Under the pieces are notes generated by a model. That model saw only the letters and a list, made by a program, of their open reading frames with translations. It had not been told where the DNA came from and made no database searches. This document shows, piece after piece, positions 15,000-24,011 of a stretch of DNA of 28,357 bases; within the stretch, counting starts at the first letter, position 1; each line of letters starts with the position of its first letter. This DNA is from Opitutia bacterium. GTDB lineage: Bacteria; Verrucomicrobiota; Verrucomicrobiia; Opitutales; UBA953. A program made the translations under genes and the position numbers. The DNA lies in contig CANHRV010000003.1 in NCBI GenBank assembly GCA_947463395.1, forward strand, positions 1 to 28,357, read 5' to 3'.

Positions 15000-17474
15000 T
15001 CAAAAGACAGTGCCGAAACTGAAGTTAAACTTCATGCCACCATCATTAAGTTTTTCCCCAGTGGTGGGATTTTTTGTCATTTTCAGAGGGAAACCAAAAT
15101 CCAGTCGCATGACAGCACCTCCTAACAAAATACGTGCACCAACCCCCCAGTCAGAATTCGCTTCACTGAGGCTAAATTTAGCTGCTCCGCGATTCACAAA
15201 TCCGTGATCATAGAAAAGAGCGAATCGTAAATTCTCCGCCGCCTTGATAGTGTATTCGCCAGATAAGTAGCCATAGGTGAGACCGCCCATTGGCTGATTT
15301 CCACTCGAAGTGTCCCAAGTGTTATAGGCACCCACATCATTATAGCCAAAACCACGCATATCGTAGGCACCACCTAGGTAGAATCGCTCATAAAAAGGCA
15401 ACGTTGAGCCCGCGCCCGTAATTGTACCAACGCGACCGAGCAGTGCTAATGTTTGCTCCGAGGTTGGCGTTACCAAAATCCACTTACCTGCACGGAGTTC
15501 AGAACGGAGATAGTTCACATCGCCACCGAGCCCAGCCAACTCTTCCGTTAAAGAAATACGGACGCCTTTAGTAGGGAAATTATATTCATCACGTGTGTCT
15601 TTGGTTAAGGAAGCAGAGACCGATGAGATTACCTTAGGATGACCATCTTCGATTTTAACATCGTTCGGGGCTGCCGCTTGAACATTTTTAACGCTAACCC
15701 GACGAATGTCATAACCCAATCGACCTTCCACTGCACCCCACAAACGCCGACGTGCATAAACTCCGAATGCTTCATTAACGACATTATAATTAGAAGAGAG
15801 ATAACCAGTAAAACGACGTTCAATCTTGTAGCCGACTGCAAGGTCGCGTTCCCATAACGAGGGCTCTTCAAAAGAGTGCTCCAGCGAACTCGTAGAACTT
15901 CCCAGCGATGCACGGACACGGAATTTCTGACCTCCACCGCGATACCATCCCTCAGGATTACTTGCATCGAAATTACCTTCTGAATACTCAACGAAACCGA
16001 CAAGTTTTTCGACCGTGCTATAACCTGCTCCAAAACTCACACTACCAGTATTTCCTTCTTTAACGTTCACCCGCAGATCACTTTGACCAGGTATCGAAGT
16101 GGGTACGGGGATGACTTGAACTTCTTCAAAGAACTGAGTGTTACGTAAACGTGCTTCGGAAACGCGAGCTCGAGCCAAGTCAAAAACCTCACCCGGCGAC
16201 AAAGCTAATTCTCGAGCAATAACCGTGGAACGAGTCTTCGTGTTGCCTTGAATATCAATCGCTCGCACGGTGTGACGAGCTCCTTCACGAAGGGTGAAAA
16301 GAACGTCAATCGTTCCATTTTGTAGGTTAGGTTTACGCAATACCTCAACCCTAGTATTGAGATAACCCATTTGCCCGTAATACTCTTTTAATTTATCAAC
16401 TGCGACATCGAGTGAAGCGACGGAAAAGGGTTCACCTTTCACAAAGCGGTCCACCTCAGGCTTATGTGCTCCACGACGCAAGGAAGGTTCATTCACCACT
16501 TTGAGCAAAGCCTCAGTGCTAAAGACCGTATTGGTGGATGCCAGACGATTTCCGTCGACGGAAAGATTACCAACGTAATAACGACGTCCTTCTTTAACCG
16601 AGAAAATTAAATCAATCCAACCTTTGGCATCAGGGGTGTTTGGATTCTTAACATCCTTGATAACGCAGGCTTTTTCCGGATCGAACTCTAGAATTTCTGC
16701 ATCCAAAAATCCTTTCGAGCGGTAAAACTCCAAAATCGCTTCACAATCTTTTTTATATTCCTCGTGATTTAATCGTCCGCTACTTCTTAACCAAGAAAAC
16801 TTCCACCAGCGCCAATTGGAAGCTTTTAAATCAGCGCCATCGATCACTTCATCAGCGGTTAATTGTTCGGCACCTTTTATGATAATGTTATCAACTCGCA
16901 AATTAGCCCCTTCACGAATGACATAAGATACGACCACGCCCCCTTCTGCCTTGTAAGTCTGAGCACTTACCGCAGTAAAAGGATGCTTTTTGCGAATTTC
17001 ATCTTGTAGTTTTATTTCCGCACGACGAAGCGCAGCCATGTCGAGAGGCTCGCCCACTCGCAAACCATCCGCAAAGCGGTCTTCGCTTTCTTTATCGAAG
17101 AGTCCTTCCCCGCCAATGTATTCAAATTTTACAATCGTCGGACGAGGCTCAACCAAAACGACTAAGTCGACTTCTCCCGTTTTAGGATCAAGTTGGGGAA
17201 TGACACTTGCCTGATTAAAACGTCCCGTGGCATAAAGTGCTTTCACGGTACTGGTACTTTTTTCCTGACTGAATGGCTCCCCTGGACGTAAGGAAACGAA
17301 ACCTAAAACAAATTGTTCAGAAGCTGGTCCTCCTTCTGACTTTACTTTGATTGTGCGAACGAGGGGAATTTTTTCTTGAGCACTCGTCTCTTGTGCAAAA
17401 CTCGCAAAAGGATTGATAGCGAGGGCGAAGGCAGCCACCTGTAAAAGGCTACGTCGAAGTTTAAGTTGGCTCAT
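15000..17474 (-). CDS. bamA: Outer-membrane protein assembly factor BamA
   Basis: BamA is the outer-membrane beta-barrel that inserts other barrels. The 824 residues start with a signal peptide ending near FASFA-QET. A series of POTRA domains runs from about 35 to 440, each with the strand-helix pattern and phrases such as RFNQASVIPQ and EGARHTVRAIDIQGN. A Trp-rich insertion, WRWWKFSWL, lies in one POTRA region. The C-terminal half is the Omp85 barrel. The lid-loop motif, usually VRGF/Y, appears as MRGF at 706-709, and the protein ends in aromatic F after KFNFSFGTVF, a normal barrel signal. The ATG overlaps the end of dnaB by 14 bases, an unusual link between replication and envelope genes. 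Confidence 0.96.
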   Translation of the reverse strand: MSQLKLRRSLLQVAAFALAINPFASFAQETSAQEKIPLVRTIKVKSEGGPASEQFVLGFVSLRPGEPFSQEKSTSTVKALYATGRFNQASVIPQLDPKTGEVDLVVLVEPRPTIVKFEYIGGEGLFDKESEDRFADGLRVGEPLDMAALRRAEIKLQDEIRKKHPFTAVSAQTYKAEGGVVVSYVIREGANLRVDNIIIKGAEQLTADEVIDGADLKASNWRWWKFSWLRSSGRLNHEEYKKDCEAILEFYRSKGFLDAEILEFDPEKACVIKDVKNPNTPDAKGWIDLIFSVKEGRRYYVGNLSVDGNRLASTNTVFSTEALLKVVNEPSLRRGAHKPEVDRFVKGEPFSVASLDVAVDKLKEYYGQMGYLNTRVEVLRKPNLQNGTIDVLFTLREGARHTVRAIDIQGNTKTRSTVIARELALSPGEVFDLARARVSEARLRNTQFFEEVQVIPVPTSIPGQSDLRVNVKEGNTGSVSFGAGYSTVEKLVGFVEYSEGNFDASNPEGWYRGGGQKFRVRASLGSSTSSLEHSFEEPSLWERDLAVGYKIERRFTGYLSSNYNVVNEAFGVYARRRLWGAVEGRLGYDIRRVSVKNVQAAAPNDVKIEDGHPKVISSVSASLTKDTRDEYNFPTKGVRISLTEELAGLGGDVNYLRSELRAGKWILVTPTSEQTLALLGRVGTITGAGSTLPFYERFYLGGAYDMRGFGYNDVGAYNTWDTSSGNQPMGGLTYGYLSGEYTIKAAENLRFALFYDHGFVNRGAAKFSLSEANSDWGVGARILLGGAVMRLDFGFPLKMTKNPTTGEKLNDGGMKFNFSFGTVF

Positions 17475-18885
17475 TGCGATTGTCTTTGGCGGGAGTTTCG
17501 AAGCGTGTTAGCCCTGGATTCCAGAGCACATCCAACTCCCTTGTAGGACCGTTTCGGTTTTTAGCGACTATTAATTGACGAGAATAAAAGCCGTCCTGCC
17601 CTGCTAATTCAGCCTCGGCTTCGGCTGCCTTACTCTGACTGGCAGAGGGCCGAGAGATGAGAAGCACAATATCGGCATCTTGCTCGATGGAACCGGACTC
17701 ACGTAAATCTGACATACGAGGCTGACGACCTTCGTCTTCAGATTTACGGTTCAACTGCGCCAAAGCAATAATCGGCACCTTAAACTCCTTTGCCATGGCT
17801 TTAATACTTCGTGAAACTTCAGCAATCTGCTGTTCTCGAGGAAGACTGGAATCTAAACCATTAATCAATTGAATGTAATCGATGACAATCAGATCAAGTG
17901 GGCGTTGCGAATGCACTCGGCGACACTTCGCTCGAATTTCTAAAATATTTTGCCCGCCGTTATCATCGATAATGAGAGACTTTCCTTTGTATTCTTGAGC
18001 TGCCTGCGCTAAATCCATCTGCTCTTGCGGAGTCGGTCGAGCCGAACGAATTTTTTGAATATTCACCCTGGCGCGAGCACCCAATAAACGCAGGGCGAGT
18101 TCTCGGGCTGGCATTTCCAGGGAGAAAAGTAAGATGTGAGCGGATTCGCGATGCTTTGGGAAAATAGCAGCTTCGATGAAATTTAGTCCGATGGAAGTCT
18201 TACCCATACCTGGACGCGCCGCCACGATGATCATTTGTCCGGGCTGGAAACCAAAAGTGAGACGATCGAGTTCAATTAACCCTGAGGGAACTCCTTGGAT
18301 ACTATCCCCTTCTTGAATCATTTTCTGCACTAACTCCATCGCCTCCTCAACAGGTTTATCAATCTTCACCGCCGAATCACCCACTCGATTTTCGCTAATT
18401 TTAAAGAATGACTGCTCCACCTCTTCGAGAAGTCGCTCAATCCCCTCAGTATGCGCATGGGCTCTTTCCACCGTATTTACGGAGGTAGAAATTAAACAAC
18501 GAAGAAAATGTTTCTCGCGAACAATCGCAATCCAGTGAGGGGCATGAGCCGTCGAAGCGACTAAGCCAGTAAGCTCATTAACATAAGTAGCACCACCGGC
18601 CGATTCGAGGCGCTCTTCACGTCGCAGTCTTTCCGTAATGGTAATTTCATCGATGCCAGTACTTTCCTGAGAAAGGGCAACCGCGGTGCGGTAAATATCT
18701 TGATGCTTAGGATCGAAAAAATAATCGGGTGTAATTTTCTCAGCTAAACATCGCTGCAATGTTTCACCACCATCAATAATGATACTTGCAATCAATCCCC
18801 GCTCGGCATCGAGATTATGTGGAGGTACACGATCTCCGTAATTGGGTTTTTCCTCGCGACGAGTGCGCTTCATTTTTTCAGCCAT
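17461..18885 (-). CDS. dnaB: Replicative DNA helicase DnaB
   Basis: DnaB is the hexameric helicase that unwinds DNA at the fork. The 474-residue protein has the N-terminal primase-interacting domain (VPPHNLDAERGLIASIIID, residues 20-130), a linker, and the RecA-like C-terminal domain. Walker A is ARPGMGKTS at 223-231, Walker B is LDLIVIDYIQLI at about 330-341, the H3 motif region is ALAQLNRKSE, and SDLRESGSIEQDADIV contains the arginine-finger region. There is no intein. It heads the minus-strand run dnaB-bamA-skp-lpxD-prs and overlaps bamA by 14 bases. Two DnaA-box-like nonamers lie 16 and 76 bases upstream of its start. No Shine-Dalgarno sequence is visible. Confidence 0.98.
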   Translation of the reverse strand: MAEKMKRTRREEKPNYGDRVPPHNLDAERGLIASIIIDGGETLQRCLAEKITPDYFFDPKHQDIYRTAVALSQESTGIDEITITERLRREERLESAGGATYVNELTGLVASTAHAPHWIAIVREKHFLRCLISTSVNTVERAHAHTEGIERLLEEVEQSFFKISENRVGDSAVKIDKPVEEAMELVQKMIQEGDSIQGVPSGLIELDRLTFGFQPGQMIIVAARPGMGKTSIGLNFIEAAIFPKHRESAHILLFSLEMPARELALRLLGARARVNIQKIRSARPTPQEQMDLAQAAQEYKGKSLIIDDNGGQNILEIRAKCRRVHSQRPLDLIVIDYIQLINGLDSSLPREQQIAEVSRSIKAMAKEFKVPIIALAQLNRKSEDEGRQPRMSDLRESGSIEQDADIVLLISRPSASQSKAAEAEAELAGQDGFYSRQLIVAKNRNGPTRELDVLWNPGLTRFETPAKDNRNEPT

Positions 18886-18900
18886 AGTGGAATGAGGGGT

Positions 18901-18983
18901 TGTAGATAAAACTGAACCAAGGACGGAGCCTGAACTGACACCAAGTTACCCCCAGACAACTGTGAATAACTTAAACTAAGTTA
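18901..18983. promoter_or_regulatory. DnaA-box-like sites and palindrome upstream of dnaB
   Basis: On the minus strand TTATTCACA (18961-18969) matches the DnaA-box consensus TTATNCACA, and TTATCTACA (18901-18909) differs from TTATCCACA by one base. Both point towards dnaB and lie 60 bases apart. Next to the first is TAACTTA-AAC-TAAGTTA (18967-18983), a perfect 7-bp inverted repeat. The cluster lies in the 193-base gap shared with the divergent gene at 19079. It could control dnaB or the divergent cassette, or bind DnaA without regulatory effect. Confidence 0.4.
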
Positions 18984-19078
18984 AGAGATTTAGGGAATTA
19001 ATGAAGGTAAAAATGGCAAAAACAAAGCGTGTCTAAGTCATTGGCCAAGAAAGGCTGTAGCTAAATCTTTCGCTTACG

Positions 19079-19738
19079 ATGTTCGCCCTCGCCTCGCTTC
19101 TACTCGGTTTAGCTTCATCCCCGAACTCCACTCCCATTATCAAGATTAAAGCCCTCTATTTTGGAATTAACCCTATTCAAATCGGAACAAAAAACTGCCA
19201 AGGAGAAATCTCTGAACGCTCCATTTACACGCATTCTTTCAGCCCACACTTTGCCGTCCATTGCCCCGAAAGCAAACTGACTCTCTATCGAACTCAAGCC
19301 TCCTCCGCGGAAGGAGTCAAATGGTCGCCCTGGGTTTCGGCTCTAGTCCCTTCCTCGGGAGAAAATTTTTTAGCCATCATTTCCGAAACACCCACACAAC
19401 CAACCTTACATCTATTACCAGATTCCAATTACTTACGCGAGGGAGGAGTCTTTCATATATTCAATTTATCTCACTCAACAATTGCGATTGATTTTCCTGG
19501 TCAGAAAAAAGTACTCCCTCGCGGTCAACGTACTCAGTTTCGACCTGACGTAAAAAATGCTACTTATGGCCAGGGAAGATTTACGACGGTGGACGAAGTG
19601 AATGCAGAGGCCAAGCAGAGTGGAGTTCGTTGGCTACAAATGGAAGACACCCGATTATTCTGGTTTATTCTTCCCCCCTCTTCGGAAGGACCTTCTTTAA
19701 TCCTAAAAAATATCGAAGACCAAATTTTCGCCCCATGA
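19079..19738 (+). CDS. Secreted protein of unknown function, partner of the giant pilin-like protein
   Basis: I do not recognise a named family. The 219-residue protein begins with a short signal peptide (MFALASLLLGLASS), followed by a mostly beta-strand sequence with no transmembrane helix afterwards. A segment reading VFHIFNLSHSTIAIDFPGQ then KKVLPRGQRTQFRP suggests a small beta-sandwich. Related-looking small proteins precede large PilX-like proteins in Verrucomicrobiota as I remember them, but this is unverified. The stop overlaps the next start as ATGA, so the two are translated together and probably work together at the cell envelope. The first gene of a plus-strand pair, it diverges from dnaB. 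Confidence 0.8.
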   Translation: MFALASLLLGLASSPNSTPIIKIKALYFGINPIQIGTKNCQGEISERSIYTHSFSPHFAVHCPESKLTLYRTQASSAEGVKWSPWVSALVPSSGENFLAIISETPTQPTLHLLPDSNYLREGGVFHIFNLSHSTIAIDFPGQKKVLPRGQRTQFRPDVKNATYGQGRFTTVDEVNAEAKQSGVRWLQMEDTRLFWFILPPSSEGPSLILKNIEDQIFAP

Positions 19739-22700
19739 CACGCTCGGGCTTTGCCTTACTGCTATCGCTCGTTGTCGTTTCTTTTTTAATTTTGTGTTTA
19801 TTAACTTTGTCTGCGTTTCTTACTTTAGAAACACGGAATTTAATAAACGCCAAGGATTCAGCCCAAGCCAAACTTCATGCCTTGATGGCGGCACGCTTGG
19901 CGCTCGGTCATTTACAGCAAACTGCAGGACCAGATCAACGTACTACAGCGACGGGCGAATTCGCTGGTTTAGCAGAGTCATCTACCTCAGAAAATCCCCC
20001 AACCGACCTTCCCTCGTCTGATTTAATAGGTCAGGCCTACTGGACTGGAGTTTGGCGAACCGACAAACCCAATGAACCTCCCGCTTGGCTAATCAGTGGA
20101 AAGAATACTTTTGCAAAACCTTCTACCAATATACCAGGAGGAATATTAGCTCAATCTTACCACCTTGCTGATACACAAGACTACTTAACGAGTCAGTGGA
20201 CACCTTGGCAAAAAAATCCCGAAGATTCCCAATCGTGGGTCGTGCTCGTAAATGCCAAGCCCCTCGAGAATGAGGTTAATTCCAACAAGCCAACGAAGGA
20301 AGGCCAGGTTCTTCTTCCCAAAAGACCATTCTCCGATGATAGCCAAAAAGGGTTAGGTTTTTTTGCTTACTGGATTAGCGACGAAGGAGTGAAAGCACGC
20401 GTCTCTTCCGATGATTTTTTATCTAACAAAACGAATGAAGCAACTGTCTCGCTTTTTCGCCTTCATCATCATACGCTTTATTCAGCAGGCGTTCTTGCCG
20501 ACAGTTACCGAGGTGGCCTTCGTCGCGATTTATCGTTGGCATTTGAAATGGACGATGAGGATTTTGATTCCTCGGGATTTGGTTCAGGCACTAGTGATGT
20601 TATTGAATTATACACGATTCCCACAACACTTGAAGGGAGCCCTCTGAGAAAAACACGAAGTTCACGTTTCCCAACATTCCCCACTGGTAAAGTTGGCACC
20701 TTAGAATCTCCTGATCCTCGCCCTCGTGTCTGGATTCCCCTATATGAAAAAAACCCTGATAATCCTGGACGATTTCTTGGAACAACAGGAACCCATTATT
20801 TACCATGGTCACCGATTTACATTCGCGAAGATGAAATGGGCCAAACACCAGCGGAATCACCTATAGTTTCACCAGTCGTTGGTTTAGCCACAAGCCCACA
20901 AGGAACACGCCGAAGATTGCTAGGCCCTCTTTGGCATCTTCTAAGAGACTACTATCGCCTCTATAAAGAAATCGAGTGGTACAACCAAGTACCCCTCCTG
21001 GAGGCCCGCTCTTTTTATCCCAATACCGACCAATTTCTTCAGGGAGGTTATCGACCTTCTTTGAGCATCAACCCTTACTCTAACTACAATCTTGATTATG
21101 GATATTGGCCAAATGGTGGAAGCACCTCGAGCTCTGCTCAATACCTCGATAATGAAGGCGGAACACCCGACCCTCTAGGGTGGATTAATGGTCGGAAAGA
21201 AAATCGTTTTATACCGCGAGCCGTTAGAGGTGCTTACTTGCCGGCACTTCATCGCTTAAGTCTGGTTTTTTCTGTACAAAAACAAAGCGTGGAGGCGGAT
21301 TATGCTCTCAAAATTTTGGGCACACCTCTCATAGTTTTACATAATCCCTATGACATCAGATTAAAACTGAAAGCTTCGAGGAGCCCCGAGCCTGATAGTC
21401 GACTGCAAGGTTACGGGGCACGCATTGGCTTCTCATTGCTCGATGGATTATGCATCTACCTCAAATCCCACCAAGGCAACAATGCAGCCAATCCACTTTG
21501 GGAGACAACGGCCGTAGCCATCGATGATCTTTTTCAAATGCAGAAAAATGAGGTAGCCAAAAAGACTGAAAATTTTTCCTGCATTATTCCTGAAACTGTC
21601 CTCGAGCCGGGTGAGTTTGCGGTTTATTCTGCCAAAGAAGCAATCGACGTTGCAACGTCCTCTCGATTACCCGTTCTCGTTAAACTTGAAAGAGGACTCT
21701 ATTTAACAGGTGGTTTGCGAGCTGACTTAAAAAGCTATCAATGTGTTGAAAGCACAGGAAATCCAGATGGTCGGACGCGGTTTCTTTGGCGAAGATTCAA
21801 CGCTGAAGATACCTTACAAACTTGGTTAAGGATTCGTCCGAACACTTACTGGCATCATTGGTTTTACCTCAATTCAGGATGGAAACAAAATCGGGCACAG
21901 GATCGAGTGGGTCCCATGCTGGAGGCAGAAGAGTTTCTGGGGACAGATCGAAGCAACTCTCGCGCCAGTTACGGTCTAATGATTAATGTTGGTACGGCTT
22001 TCGCTCAACAACCGAGCGATTTTTTTGGCGACCCGGGAAATGAGAAAAATCCTGTAATCATCGGGCCTCTCAATCGCCTACGAGATGCTTTAACCGAAAA
22101 GGATAAACCAGGGGCGGTGGTTGGAGTGATTGATTCGCAAATGCGAGTGGCTGACTCAGTTCGTCAAACGACCTATGATCGCGGAATACGTCCGTGGATT
22201 GTCGCTCAAAATCAACCCACTCCCGCGTGCAATCCTCCTTGGTTGTTTAGCAATCCCCTCGCCCAATGTTCAACGGCAGCAGCACAAAATGGAATGCCTG
22301 GGATTGGCGGGGCGAGTTTACGAACACAAATTTATGGCGGAGATGAACTACTTTTAAACGGATCAACTTCCTCTTGGAGCAACTTTTTCCAGGTCGATTT
22401 AAACCTACATCCCGACGGCGGGAATGCATGGGGCGGATATTCACATCAGTCAAACAGTGTTTCTCGATTTTCTCCTGTTAGCATTCCTCGACAACCTCTC
22501 GTGTCGTTGGGACAATTGATGCACGCCAACTTAAGCGTATGGGAATGGTTCCCCTATTATAACGTTGGAAATTCATTTCCTAATCTTGTCTGTCCGCTGG
22601 ACAAATCATGGACTTACGGCACCCCAGCCTATCAAGGAGGCCACACTTTTGCCGATAATAGTTTTTTACTCAATCAAGCCCTCTGGGATAGTTTCTATTT

Positions 22701-23952
22701 TTCTGGAGCTACCCCTGAACTGGAGGAATTGAAGAATGGAGATTACAATCAGGTAAGACGAACAACGACGATGGAAAGACTGGAAGGGTTTGCTCAAGGC
22801 ACCAGTCATTTGTCCAACCAACACTTTCATCTCTATCAATCCAACCAAAACGAAACTGTCCTCAGTATTTTTCGCCGACCGGGTTTTGTGCAACGCCGTC
22901 AAGCAGGTGAACCGCCCGATGGCTATCGTCGGCTTGCTTCTTATTTACTAAGCGAAGGAGCCTTTAATATTAACTCTACTTCACCAGAAGCCTGGAGGGT
23001 TTTTCTCTTAACCCAACTGAAAAAGCCACTCTCACGCAGTGAAAGATGGGAGGGGCAAAAGCCAGCAGCGGGCGACATCCGAGATTCCAGTTACTGGAAT
23101 GGCTTTACGCTTTTAACTGAAAAAGAAATTACCGCTTTGGCTGAATCAATCGTTTTAGAAATAAAGGCACGGACTCAATTCCATCAACGCACCGAGCGAG
23201 ATCAAGAATACCCGCCGAGTCAGCGACGTTTTTTAGATTTCCCCAAGAACCAAAATCCACGAACACCTTTTTTAGGATTACATGAGTTTGTTAATCGATT
23301 TCTCGGTCCAACTAAGAAGTTGGGTGCTCGTTACACGAATTCGTTCTACCCACTCAACCCAACCGCAAGCGAAACGCCGACCCCTTACCCAGTACCTTTA
23401 TTAGGTTGGAATAACGCCAATGATTATCGTTGGTCATTTCGTTCAGGCACCCTGGAGAGTAGTTTAGCACGAAGTGATAAAATCTTTGGTACACGTTTCA
23501 CTGCTCCACCTAATGGTTCATTTATCATTAACCCCTCCGTCTCTCACCATTGGCAATATGGTGCAGGGAGTGGTCGACAATCAGGTATGCCTCCTGGAAA
23601 TTATTTGGGTAATATTCAAGTTTTTGATCACGAAAATCGCCCTCGCACACACAATGGATTCGGGGCGTCGGGCTGCCTTTTCCAGGGAGACCTACTGAGT
23701 ATTCTGGGGCCTAAACTCGCTTCTCGTTCGGATACGTTTACTCTACGGGCTTACGGAGAAAGTGCCATTGCAGGAAAACGCACCACTTCAGCGGTTTTAG
23801 AAATGATTGTACAGCGTACACCTGAATACATGGATACAACTCAACCACCATGGATAGGATTATCCTCCGCTGAACACTCGCCCGTAAATCACTTACTCGG
23901 TCGTCGATTTGTTGTTTTATCCTGTCGATGGTTAAGCACACAAGATCTCTAA
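19735..23952 (+). CDS. Giant exported protein with PilX/PulK-like N-terminus
   Basis: At 1405 residues this is the largest gene in the window and has no assigned function. Starting at the ATG at 19735 (overlapping the upstream stop), the N-terminus is MTRSGFALLLSLVVVSF, a hydrophobic helix to about residue 30 preceded by a short basic head with SGF. That resembles a prepilin cleavage site but lacks the usual glutamate at position 5, as in PilX/GspK minor-pilin-like proteins. It is followed by ARLALGHLQ and AGPDQR (64-69), a phrase I associate with large verrucomicrobial exported proteins. The remainder is rich in Trp, Tyr, Asn and Pro, with no clear repeats or catalytic motif. It ends LLGRRFVVLSCRWLS. 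A start at 19630 (TTG) would overlap the upstream gene by about 100 bases and is rejected. Confidence 0.83.
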   Translation: MTRSGFALLLSLVVVSFLILCLLTLSAFLTLETRNLINAKDSAQAKLHALMAARLALGHLQQTAGPDQRTTATGEFAGLAESSTSENPPTDLPSSDLIGQAYWTGVWRTDKPNEPPAWLISGKNTFAKPSTNIPGGILAQSYHLADTQDYLTSQWTPWQKNPEDSQSWVVLVNAKPLENEVNSNKPTKEGQVLLPKRPFSDDSQKGLGFFAYWISDEGVKARVSSDDFLSNKTNEATVSLFRLHHHTLYSAGVLADSYRGGLRRDLSLAFEMDDEDFDSSGFGSGTSDVIELYTIPTTLEGSPLRKTRSSRFPTFPTGKVGTLESPDPRPRVWIPLYEKNPDNPGRFLGTTGTHYLPWSPIYIREDEMGQTPAESPIVSPVVGLATSPQGTRRRLLGPLWHLLRDYYRLYKEIEWYNQVPLLEARSFYPNTDQFLQGGYRPSLSINPYSNYNLDYGYWPNGGSTSSSAQYLDNEGGTPDPLGWINGRKENRFIPRAVRGAYLPALHRLSLVFSVQKQSVEADYALKILGTPLIVLHNPYDIRLKLKASRSPEPDSRLQGYGARIGFSLLDGLCIYLKSHQGNNAANPLWETTAVAIDDLFQMQKNEVAKKTENFSCIIPETVLEPGEFAVYSAKEAIDVATSSRLPVLVKLERGLYLTGGLRADLKSYQCVESTGNPDGRTRFLWRRFNAEDTLQTWLRIRPNTYWHHWFYLNSGWKQNRAQDRVGPMLEAEEFLGTDRSNSRASYGLMINVGTAFAQQPSDFFGDPGNEKNPVIIGPLNRLRDALTEKDKPGAVVGVIDSQMRVADSVRQTTYDRGIRPWIVAQNQPTPACNPPWLFSNPLAQCSTAAAQNGMPGIGGASLRTQIYGGDELLLNGSTSSWSNFFQVDLNLHPDGGNAWGGYSHQSNSVSRFSPVSIPRQPLVSLGQLMHANLSVWEWFPYYNVGNSFPNLVCPLDKSWTYGTPAYQGGHTFADNSFLLNQALWDSFYFSGATPELEELKNGDYNQVRRTTTMERLEGFAQGTSHLSNQHFHLYQSNQNETVLSIFRRPGFVQRRQAGEPPDGYRRLASYLLSEGAFNINSTSPEAWRVFLLTQLKKPLSRSERWEGQKPAAGDIRDSSYWNGFTLLTEKEITALAESIVLEIKARTQFHQRTERDQEYPPSQRRFLDFPKNQNPRTPFLGLHEFVNRFLGPTKKLGARYTNSFYPLNPTASETPTPYPVPLLGWNNANDYRWSFRSGTLESSLARSDKIFGTRFTAPPNGSFIINPSVSHHWQYGAGSGRQSGMPPGNYLGNIQVFDHENRPRTHNGFGASGCLFQGDLLSILGPKLASRSDTFTLRAYGESAIAGKRTTSAVLEMIVQRTPEYMDTTQPPWIGLSSAEHSPVNHLLGRRFVVLSCRWLSTQDL

Positions 23953-23964
23953 CCTACCAAACAA

Positions 23965-23990
23965 TAAACCCGCCGGGGTTGGCGGGTTTA
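23965..23990. terminator. Bidirectional intrinsic terminator
   Basis: TAAACCCGCC (23965-23974) and GGCGGGTTTA (23981-23990) form a perfect 10-bp stem with loop GGGGTT. CGTTTTG follows on the plus side, and a T-rich stretch follows on the minus side. It separates the convergent giant-protein gene (+) and rplI (-). Confidence 0.88.
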
Positions 23991-24011
23991 CGTTTTGAAA
24001 TCGAAGAAGAA

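Noticed and set aside
19630..19734. 35-residue upstream extension of the giant protein
   Set aside because: It overlaps the upstream gene; the ATG at 19735 gives the pilin-like N-terminus and an ATGA overlap.
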